DNA of 5,051 bases from Candidatus Omnitrophota bacterium (GTDB lineage: Bacteria > Omnitrophota > Gorgyraeia > 2-01-FULL-45-10), in assembly GCA_026387165.1 (NCBI GenBank), contig JAPLMG010000232.1:1-5051 (forward strand). The letters are read 5' to 3'. The position numbers and the translations under genes are program-made. This document shows positions 1-4,932 of the stretch, piece after piece; the first letter of the stretch is position 1, and every line of letters begins with the position of its first letter. Under the pieces are notes generated by a model. That model was not told the DNA's origin. It made no database searches and saw nothing but the letters and a program-made list of their open reading frames with translations.

Positions 1-101
1 TGAATCAATGTGCTTCTGCCTATATGTTCGCGCTTTGACTCTTCATCTATACGGGCCTTTAAACCGATTGGAATGGTTATATTTATATGTTCCGCTCTCA
101 T
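1..101 (-). CDS. Ribbon-helix-helix (CopG/MetJ-type) antitoxin or repressor, N-terminal part, cut by the window edge
   Basis: Thirty-three codons are readable from the ATG at 101-99 before the gene leaves the window. The peptide begins MRAEHINITIP and continues through a charged helix (about residues 12-25) to a turn at G28 and the start of a second helix, RSTLI. This is the classic ribbon-helix-helix layout: a short beta strand (INITIP, residues 6-11) that docks in the DNA major groove, helix A, a glycine turn, then helix B opening with R-S. Family members are small dimeric DNA-binding proteins, commonly antitoxins of type II toxin-antitoxin pairs that repress their own promoter. The start is supported by an AGGAGG Shine-Dalgarno sequence 7 nt upstream. 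The gene has its own promoter and a palindromic operator, so it is a unit separate from priA. Toxin-antitoxin identity is an inference because the partner gene would lie beyond the left edge. A stand-alone CopG-type regulator is the alternative. Confidence 0.8.
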   Translation of the reverse strand, partial: MRAEHINITIPIGLKARIDEESKREHIGRSTLI

Positions 102-108
102 TTTACAT

Positions 109-114
109 CCTCCT
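109..114 (-). promoter_or_regulatory. Shine-Dalgarno site of the RHH gene
   Basis: The minus strand reads AGGAGG here, followed by a 7-nt spacer and the ATG at 101-99. This matches the anti-Shine-Dalgarno consensus at near-ideal spacing. It fixes the start of a gene that is too short in this window to be judged by length alone. Confidence 0.85.
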
Positions 115-119
115 TTAGA

Positions 120-140
120 GTGTATACTAATAGTATACAC
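120..140. promoter_or_regulatory. Palindromic operator overlapping the RHH-gene promoter
   Basis: A perfect inverted repeat has 10-bp arms, GTGTATACTA and its reverse complement, around a single central A at 130. It covers the -10 hexamer (132-137) and probably the transcription start, and it ends a few bases before the Shine-Dalgarno site. Ribbon-helix-helix antitoxins are known to bind such palindromes in their own promoters as dimers or higher oligomers. Autorepression by the downstream product, possibly strengthened by a toxin partner, is therefore the likely reading. The palindrome is seen directly; the binding protein is inferred from position. Confidence 0.75.
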
Positions 141-160
141 CAAAAGTATCTATTTATCAA
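132..160 (-). promoter_or_regulatory. Sigma-70-type promoter for the RHH gene
   Basis: On the minus strand a -35 hexamer TTGATA (160-155) is followed by exactly 17 bases and a -10 hexamer TATACT (137-132). Each hexamer differs from consensus (TTGACA, TATAAT) at one position. Transcription would begin near position 125, giving a leader of about 24 nt that contains the AGGAGG site. The -10 lies inside the palindrome at 120-140, so a bound repressor would block RNA polymerase. Confidence 0.7.
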
Positions 161-181
161 CTACATACGCTTTGCCGTGTC

Positions 182-216
182 CAGGCCGGGGCTGGAAATT
201 TTTTAGCCCCGTCCTG
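182..216 (-). terminator. Hairpin immediately after priA, candidate transcription end
   Basis: The arms CAGG-C-CGGGGCT (182-193) and AGCCCCG-T-CCTG (205-216) can pair as an 11-bp stem with one internal mismatch around an 11-nt loop. It begins 4 nt after the priA stop codon and ends before the next promoter, which is where a terminator belongs. No U-tract follows the stem in either direction; the only T/A run is in the loop. It is therefore not a canonical intrinsic terminator. It could instead be a 3'-end stabiliser or a Rho-assisted site. Confidence 0.4.
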
Positions 217-220
217 TAAA

Positions 221-2269
221 TCACATTGATATCGGATCGACGTCGACTGCTATCAGGACGCCGTGCGGCTTACGGAACGAGCCTAAGACCTTGCGAAGAA
301 GCGCGCACATCGCGGTCCGGTCTTTACCCTTAAGCAGTATATTATACCTGAAATATCCGCGCATGCGCGATATTGGCGCCGGCGCCGGCCCCGCGACTAA
401 CAAGGTACCATCATTCCGGGCCCGGGGCCCGGAATTAATTCCGGGCCCCGGGCCCGGAATGGCCGCTTTTATAGCTTCCGATAGATTTTGCGCGGTCTTT
501 AGAGTCAGCTCGTCGTTTCTCGCTCTCACGGTGATCTTAACCAAATTTACGAATGGCGGGAAGAGAAGCTCTTTCCTCGATTTTATCTCTTCCTCATAGA
601 ACTTCTCATAATCGTGCTTTGCGGCCGTGAGGATCGAATAGTGGCCCGGCGCGTAGGTCTGGACTATTACTTCCCCGGCGTGTTCACCGCGGCCGGCCCT
701 TCCGGCCACCTGCGTCAATAGATTAAACGTCCTCTCGCTCGACCGAAAATCAGGAATATTCAGCGTCACATCCGCTGAAACTACTCCCACAAGCGTAACC
801 TCCGGGAAATCCAACCCCTTGGCTATCATCTGCGTTCCAACCAGCAGGCTCGTCTCTCCCGATTTAAATTTTCCCAGGATCCTGTCGTGTGAACCGGCTT
901 TTGTCGTGGTATCCGAGTCCATCCTCGATATATGAGCGCCGGCGAACTGGCGGCTAATCTCCGATTCAACTCTTTCCGTACCAAGGCCCAGATATCTTAT
1001 GTAGCCGCTTTTGCATTTCGGACATATCTCGGGCGGCGTCTGTGTATAGCCGCAGTAATGGCAGACTAATTTTTTCTCTTCGAAATGATAGACGAGCACC
1101 GTATCGCATCTTTTACATTTTAACACAAGGCCGCATTTCTTACAGTTGATGAACGTCGAGAATCCGCGCCTGTTCAGGAATATTATCGCCTGCTTCCCTT
1201 TCTTTAAGGTATTCTCTATGGCGTCTAAAAGCATTTTGGAAAATATCGCTATCTTCTTTCTTGTGGCAAGCTCCATGCGCATATCTACGATCTTCACCTT
1301 CGGAAGAAGCCTATCGTCTATCCTCTTAGTGAGCCTCACAAGTTTATACTCGCCGTGCTTAGCTTTATAGAAAGATTCCAATGACGGCGTTGCTGTGCCA
1401 AGTATGAGAGGACAATTATTCAGTTTGGCCCTTTCCTCTGCTACATCGCGCGCATGATATCTGGGCACATCATCCTGTTTATAGGTCGTCTCGTGTTCCT
1501 CATCGATTATGATAACGCCCAAATTACTCATCGGGCTGAATATAGCGGAGCGGGCTCCGACAACGATACTCGCCTTTCCGTCTTTGATCCTTTTCCATTC
1601 AAGGAATTTTTTCGCCGGGGTAAGTTTGGAATGGATGACCGCCACCTTATCGCCGAATCTTGAGACGAATCTTTCAACCGTCTGAGGCGTAAGCGATATT
1701 TCCGGCACCAGCATTATCGCCTGCCTGCCTTTATTCAGAGCATGGTCTATGGCCTGGAGATATACCTCTGTCTTGCCGCTGGACGTAATGCCGTGCAAGA
1801 GGTACGTCACATACTCTTTTTTATCTATCGTCTCGATTACGCTCTTCAGGGCTTTCGACTGTTCTTCGGTAGGCTTATGCTTTCCCGTGATAAGAAAATC
1901 TTCCGGCCCTGTATGGAGCCCTTTTATCCTCGTCCCCAATTCTTTCTTACCCTTCTTTATTCCGCTCGGTATGGCGGCCTCTATCGCCTCGCCCCATGAG
2001 CAGAAGTAGGTATCCTTTATCCATTTGGTAAGTTTGAGCATCTCTTCGGTGAGAAGCGGGTCTTTATCTATTATGCCTTCTATGTCCTTCACCTCTTTTA
2101 CTTCCGCCTCGTCGCTAAAACCGACAACGTATCCCACAACTCTTCTATTGGTAAAAGGCACGAAGACGCGCTGGCCTACAGCTATTTCACCTGAAAGGTT
2201 TTCCGGGATCCTGTAGTGGAAGAGCTTGTCTATGGGTAAGGCTATTGCAATCTGGGCGAACTTGGGCAT
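221..2269 (-). CDS. priA: Primosomal protein N' (PriA), replication-restart helicase
   Basis: PriA is a cytosolic superfamily-2 3'-to-5' helicase that recognises stalled or collapsed replication forks and starts reloading of the replicative helicase. Taken from the ATG at 2269, the 682-residue product has the full family layout. An N-terminal DNA-binding domain begins MPKFAQIAIALP. The helicase core has Walker A GITSSGKT (160-167), Walker B DEEH (256-259), GTATP (291-295), GTQMIAKGLDFP (478-489) and QVAGRAGRG (520-528). Eight cysteines (376, 379, 385, 388, 403, 406, 416, 419) form the two zinc sites. The C-terminal domain has GPAPAPISRMRG and ends at DVDPIS. An in-frame start at 2311 would add 14 residues that are partly encoded by the upstream repeat and precede the usual family start, so 2269 is preferred, although no Shine-Dalgarno site is visible at either. 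Residues 604-620, between AAI and GTLLVAGPAPAPI, are an extra segment encoded by a 50-bp palindrome. All catalytic motifs are intact and the gene is probably functional. Confidence 0.97.
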   Translation of the reverse strand: MPKFAQIAIALPIDKLFHYRIPENLSGEIAVGQRVFVPFTNRRVVGYVVGFSDEAEVKEVKDIEGIIDKDPLLTEEMLKLTKWIKDTYFCSWGEAIEAAIPSGIKKGKKELGTRIKGLHTGPEDFLITGKHKPTEEQSKALKSVIETIDKKEYVTYLLHGITSSGKTEVYLQAIDHALNKGRQAIMLVPEISLTPQTVERFVSRFGDKVAVIHSKLTPAKKFLEWKRIKDGKASIVVGARSAIFSPMSNLGVIIIDEEHETTYKQDDVPRYHARDVAEERAKLNNCPLILGTATPSLESFYKAKHGEYKLVRLTKRIDDRLLPKVKIVDMRMELATRKKIAIFSKMLLDAIENTLKKGKQAIIFLNRRGFSTFINCKKCGLVLKCKRCDTVLVYHFEEKKLVCHYCGYTQTPPEICPKCKSGYIRYLGLGTERVESEISRQFAGAHISRMDSDTTTKAGSHDRILGKFKSGETSLLVGTQMIAKGLDFPEVTLVGVVSADVTLNIPDFRSSERTFNLLTQVAGRAGRGEHAGEVIVQTYAPGHYSILTAAKHDYEKFYEEEIKSRKELLFPPFVNLVKITVRARNDELTLKTAQNLSEAIKAAIPGPGPGINSGPRARNDGTLLVAGPAPAPISRMRGYFRYNILLKGKDRTAMCALLRKVLGSFRKPHGVLIAVDVDPISM
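412..461. repeat. Perfect 50-bp GC-rich palindrome inside priA
   Basis: Bases 412-436 are the exact reverse complement of 437-461, with the centre in AATTAATT. Each half is itself a 23-nt palindrome (413-435 and 438-460) with a single central base, G424 or C449, and the two halves are separated by TA. The element can therefore be read as two tandem copies of one hairpin unit. It sits in frame within priA and encodes residues 604-620, rich in Gly and Pro. Symmetry stops sharply at 411/462. Confidence 0.95.
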
Positions 2270-2303
2270 AGTGTGATTGGATTCATGCATCTCGATAATA
2301 ACA

Positions 2304-2428
2304 AATGTCAAAGCACAAATGACAATTGAATGTCAAATGTCAAAGCACAAATGACAAAACACTGGTTTTGAAATTTGTCATTGGAATTTTGGATTTCATT
2401 TGACATTTGAATTTTGTCATTTGACATT
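2304..2428. repeat. 125-bp inverted-repeat element rich in TGTCA/TGACA between UDG and priA
   Basis: The element is bounded by terminal inverted repeats AATGTCAA (2304-2311) and TTGACATT (2421-2428). The left part carries an exact 23-bp direct repeat (2303-2325 and 2335-2357, period 32 bp). The right part carries an 11-bp direct repeat CATTTGACATT (2397-2407 and 2418-2428). Near its centre, CAAAAC (2355-2360) and GTTTTG (2365-2370) form a hairpin around ACTG. Nine TGTCA or TGACA pentamers occur in 125 bp. Its right end touches the TAA stop of the glycosylase gene (2429-2427). There is no transposase or open reading frame in it. It resembles a non-autonomous palindromic or MITE-like intergenic repeat; I recall similar sequences from Omnitrophota-type genomes, but that is not checked here. 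Confidence 0.85.
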
Positions 2429-3104
2429 AACGCTTTAACTCCTTCATTATCTTCTTCATATCCTGCCACACCAATTTTTTATCAGCAGGGTTTCTTAATA
2501 GATACGCCGGGTGGAAAGTGGGCATGAGTTTAATACCATTGTACTCTTTAAAATTACCCCTTAAGGCGCTTATAGTTGTTTCGGTCCTCAATAATGTCTG
2601 GCTGGCAAATTTTCCCAGCGTACAGATTATCTTTGGCTTTATTATACCGATCTGCTTTTTAAGGATATCTTCGCATTCTTCTATCTCCGCAGGAAGAGGC
2701 GGGCGATTATTAGGGGGCCTGCACTTTAATATATTCGCGATATACACATCGCTCCTTTTAAGGCCCATCGCTTCGATGATCTTGGTAAGAAGCTGTCCCG
2801 CCCTTCCCACAAAAGGAAGCCCATGGAGGTCTTCATCCTCCCCCGGCGCTTCGCCTATGAACATAAGTTCCGCTTTGGGATTGCCCGCGCCGAGTACCGT
2901 GTTATGGCGGGTCCTGTGTAGGCTGCAGCGCTTGCAGCCCGAGATCTCCGTTTTCAGAGAATCCAAATCGCTCGTATTGTGTATTGCGTATCGGGTATCG
3001 GGTGTATCTACAAAAAACTCGCTAATACCCGAGGCCCGGTCGAGCTCTATATACGCCTTAACGGAATCGATGACATCTTTTAGATCTCTATTTATCGTAT
3101 TCAT
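2427..3104 (-). CDS. Type-4 (Fe-S cluster) uracil-DNA glycosylase
   Basis: This enzyme removes uracil from DNA, arising from cytosine deamination or dUTP incorporation, and so begins base-excision repair. From the ATG at 3104 it is 225 residues, normal for family 4. Visible motifs are the four presumed [4Fe-4S] cysteines C57-x2-C60 and C128-x15-C144, the catalytic-pocket motif GEAPGEDED (84-92), GLPFVGRAGQLL (95-106), NILKCRPPNNR (124-134), and the C-terminal HPAYLL (198-203). The N-terminal helix (RDLKDVIDSVKAYIELDR) is joined to the core by a linker made from a 7-bp DNA repeat. The start overlaps the end of the upstream glycosyltransferase by 17 nt, suggesting translational coupling. Alternative starts at 3125 and 3134 give larger overlaps; 3134 has a weak AGAG upstream, but its extra residues do not resemble the family. 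The stop codon TAA is formed at the edge of the downstream repeat element. Confidence 0.93.
   Translation of the reverse strand: MNTINRDLKDVIDSVKAYIELDRASGISEFFVDTPDTRYAIHNTSDLDSLKTEISGCKRCSLHRTRHNTVLGAGNPKAELMFIGEAPGEDEDLHGLPFVGRAGQLLTKIIEAMGLKRSDVYIANILKCRPPNNRPPLPAEIEECEDILKKQIGIIKPKIICTLGKFASQTLLRTETTISALRGNFKEYNGIKLMPTFHPAYLLRNPADKKLVWQDMKKIMKELKR
2972..3008. repeat. 7-bp tandem repeat inside the UDG linker
   Basis: The plus strand reads as consecutive units TCGTATT, GTGTATT, GCGTATC, GGGTATC and a longer last unit GGGTGTATC, each containing GTAT followed by T or C. In the minus-strand gene it encodes residues 33 to about 45 (DTPDTRYAIHNTS), between the N-terminal helix and the first Fe-S cysteine. 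The period of 7 means the units pass through all three frames, so the protein segment itself is not repetitive. Confidence 0.7.
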
Positions 3105-4218
3105 AGGCAAACTTGGCGACGTCATAAGCGGCATTAGGTTTCTCTATTCTTTTAATAGCTTCCTTCATCTTATCAAGCTTCACGGGATCGGATATGAGGC
3201 CTTCGAGCGCCGCCTTAAGATCATCTAATCTTTTCACTTTCACCGCCGCGTTATTCCTCACCAAAAAGGCCGAGTTACCGGTCTCCTGGCCAAGTATCGG
3301 AGATATTACGACTAACGGTATCTCCTTGGCTAAGCTCTCGGATACGGTAATGCCGCCCGATTTTGATATGAGGGTATCGGATATATCCATATATTCGTAG
3401 ACATTATCTATGAATCCCAGAACCTTCATATTGAGCTTATATTCATCTTTCAAACTTTGTATCTTTTGCGCCAGCTCTTCATTGTGGCCGCAAACAACGA
3501 CAGTTTGCAGCTCCCTGGGGATCTCGGCTATCACCCTCACTATCCCCTCGATAGGCCCCATCCCGAATCCGCCGCCTACAACGAGTATCGTAAATAGATC
3601 GTCACGCAATCCCGTCTCTTTGAATATTTTGGGCTTATCTAAGGGCTTGGAAAATACCGGCTCTATCGGAATGCCCATCACCTTTATCTTCGCGGGATCA
3701 ACTTTACGCCCTTCGAGGTCACGGCGCGTATCATCGCTGGCCACAATATACGCGTCGGTTCCTTCGCATACCCACCACGCATGAAGCCTGTAATCGGTCA
3801 CTATCGTGACCAGCCGCGACAACATCAGGCTCTTATGCTTCAGATCCGCGATCACTTCGCTGGCAAAGAAGTGGGTCGAAATGATCACGTCCGGCTTTGT
3901 ATCGAGTATATAGTTCACTAACCTTTTTGAATTGGCCCAGTTGCTTATTCTCCTTACTACTGATACGAAGAGATCTATAAACGGGATATCCGTAAGATAG
4001 TACAGCAGCCCCCATAAGGTGGGGAGCTTATTCACCATCAATAGATATGCCTGCAGATATGACCACTTGAAGAAGTCGTTGGTGTAGTCGAGAGCGTCTA
4101 TCAACGTCACTTCTGTGCCGGGCAGCTTCATTTCGTCATAAGCTTCCTTCACCGCCATGGCCGCCTTCTTATGCCCTATTCCCGCCGTCGCATACACAAT
4201 CAGAACTTTTTTATTCAT
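3088..4218 (-). CDS. GT28 / MGDG-synthase-type glycosyltransferase (diacylglycerol or other lipid glycosyltransferase)
   Basis: The product is a GT-B fold enzyme of the family containing plant MGDG synthase, Bacillus UgtP and MurG. It is expected to transfer a sugar from a UDP-sugar to diacylglycerol or a related lipid at the inner face of the cytoplasmic membrane. Its 376 residues match the usual length of about 380. The N-terminal acceptor half starts KKVLIVYATAGIGHKKAA (glycine loop and H16) and contains VTDYRLHAWW (140-149). GIPI (182-185) precedes the donor-binding half, which has GGGFGMGPI (215-223), KSGGITVSESLA (286-297) and PILGQETGN (307-315). Residues 52-90 are hydrophobic and aromatic, consistent with membrane association, and there is no signal peptide. 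A GGAGGT Shine-Dalgarno site 8 nt upstream fixes the start. The 3' end overlaps the UDG gene. The sugar donor and lipid acceptor cannot be read from the sequence, and other GT28 substrates are possible. Confidence 0.92.
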   Translation of the reverse strand: MNKKVLIVYATAGIGHKKAAMAVKEAYDEMKLPGTEVTLIDALDYTNDFFKWSYLQAYLLMVNKLPTLWGLLYYLTDIPFIDLFVSVVRRISNWANSKRLVNYILDTKPDVIISTHFFASEVIADLKHKSLMLSRLVTIVTDYRLHAWWVCEGTDAYIVASDDTRRDLEGRKVDPAKIKVMGIPIEPVFSKPLDKPKIFKETGLRDDLFTILVVGGGFGMGPIEGIVRVIAEIPRELQTVVVCGHNEELAQKIQSLKDEYKLNMKVLGFIDNVYEYMDISDTLISKSGGITVSESLAKEIPLVVISPILGQETGNSAFLVRNNAAVKVKRLDDLKAALEGLISDPVKLDKMKEAIKRIEKPNAAYDVAKFAYEYDK

Positions 4219-4226
4219 TCGCGCAT

Positions 4227-4232
4227 ACCTCC
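4227..4232 (-). promoter_or_regulatory. Shine-Dalgarno site of the GT28 gene
   Basis: GGAGGT on the minus strand, with an 8-nt spacer to the ATG at 4218-4216. It decides between this ATG and another ATG immediately after the site (4226-4224), which would be too close to be used. Confidence 0.85.
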
Positions 4233-4245
4233 GAAATACAATAAG

Positions 4246-4280
4246 TTTCTACGAATTTCTATAAATTTCTACCAATTTCA
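4246..4280. repeat. Tandem 10-bp repeat between epimerase and glycosyltransferase
   Basis: Three full units, TTTCTACGAA, TTTCTATAAA and TTTCTACCAA, plus a partial TTTCA follow one another with an exact 10-bp period on the plus strand. The array begins 1 bp beyond the epimerase stop codon (4284-4282) and ends 13 bp before the glycosyltransferase Shine-Dalgarno site, filling most of the 63-bp gap. The three variable positions of each unit lie at bases 7 to 9. The period is close to one DNA turn, so A/T runs face the same side of the helix. Confidence 0.8.
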
Positions 4281-4281
4281 A

Positions 4282-4890
4282 TCACTCAAATAATTCTCTA
4301 TTCTCTTTGACCCATTCGGTGAGAAGCTCCACGCCTTTTACGGGACCTATCTTTGGCTGCCAATTCAACGCCTTCGATACTTTATCGATGTCCGATATAT
4401 AAACCTTTTGATCGGAAGGCCGCCATTCATCAAATTTATATTTCATCCTGATCCCTGTATAATTTTCTATCATCCCGATGAATTCTAAGAGCGATGTTGT
4501 ATTGTCCGGCCCGCCGCCTATAGTGTATACGTCATGCTTTATATTGCCGCGGAAAAATTTGTCATAAGCCTCGACAAGGTCCGCCGCATAAAGAAGATCC
4601 CGTACCTGTTTTCCGTTCCCGAAAATATTTATGGGCCTCTTAAAAAGATTTGCTATAACAAAATGCGCTACCCATCCCTGATCCTCAAACCCAAATTGTC
4701 TTATTCCATATATACAGCTCATTCTGAATACAGCGGTCTTCATGCCGTAAATATGAGCATACTCCTGGGTATATATATCCCCTACATATTTACTTGCTCC
4801 GTACGGCGTGTGGCCTGTCAAGTCTATCGACATCTCTTCAGTAACGCCTTTTACCCCGTCATAAACATATCTTTTTTCTTTTTCGATCAA
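4282..4890 (-). CDS. NAD-dependent epimerase/dehydratase, CDP-paratose 2-epimerase-like, C-terminal two thirds of an interrupted gene
   Basis: This is the intact part of a short-chain dehydrogenase/reductase-type nucleotide-sugar epimerase. The closest family I recognise is CDP-paratose (tyvelose) 2-epimerase, which makes dideoxy sugars for lipopolysaccharide or other surface glycans. Counting from the nominal TTG at 4890 (202 residues), it has the catalytic Y30-x3-K34 in TPYGASK, the hallmark block RMSCIYGIRQFGFEDQGW (56-73), GNGKQVRDLLYAADL (91-105), the GGGPDNTTSLLE segment, and SDIDK (166-170) near the C-terminus. The TTG is not a credible start. It lies mid-domain with no Shine-Dalgarno site, and the same frame continues upstream into recognisable epimerase sequence until an in-frame TGA at 4935-4933. 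A product from here would lack the NAD-binding Rossmann motif. Read together with the fragment at 4933-5051, this is either a pseudogene or an intact gene with a base error near a contig end. It is probably the upstream partner of the GT28 gene. Confidence 0.8.
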   Translation of the reverse strand: MIEKEKRYVYDGVKGVTEEMSIDLTGHTPYGASKYVGDIYTQEYAHIYGMKTAVFRMSCIYGIRQFGFEDQGWVAHFVIANLFKRPINIFGNGKQVRDLLYAADLVEAYDKFFRGNIKHDVYTIGGGPDNTTSLLEFIGMIENYTGIRMKYKFDEWRPSDQKVYISDIDKVSKALNWQPKIGPVKGVELLTEWVKENRELFE

Positions 4891-4932
4891 CTTTATTTTG
4901 TCTACGTTCTCTCCGAAGACTTTATTTGTAGA

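Noticed and set aside
10..219. Plus-strand open frame covering the left edge, and long plus-strand frames opposite UDG and the glycosyltransferase.
   Set aside because: They are antisense to well-supported genes, match no family I recognise and lack ribosome sites.
375..386. GGCGCCGGCGCC palindrome in priA.
   Set aside because: It encodes the conserved PriA motif GPAPAPI, so its symmetry follows from GC-rich Ala/Pro/Gly codons.
412..530. The RARND peptide appears twice in PriA (residues 582-586 and 616-620), suggesting a duplication.
   Set aside because: The codons differ almost throughout, and the second copy comes from the palindrome; no DNA-level duplication is visible.
2270..2311. A 14-residue N-terminal extension of PriA from an ATG at 2311.
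   Set aside because: It is partly encoded by the repeat element, has no ribosome site and precedes the normal family N-terminus at MPKFAQ.
2295..2325. Possible promoter for priA within the repeat element: TTGTCA (2325-2320) and TATTAT (2300-2295) on the minus strand.
   Set aside because: The spacer is 19 bp and the hexamers come from AT-rich repeat sequence, where such matches arise easily. Not strong enough to annotate.
2931..2949. GGCTGC...GCAGCC inverted repeat in UDG.
   Set aside because: It is short and imperfect and encodes the conserved CKRC cysteine segment.
4246..4281. TTGAAA and TATAGA hexamers upstream of the glycosyltransferase as a promoter.
   Set aside because: Spacing does not fit, and both are by-products of the 10-bp tandem repeat.
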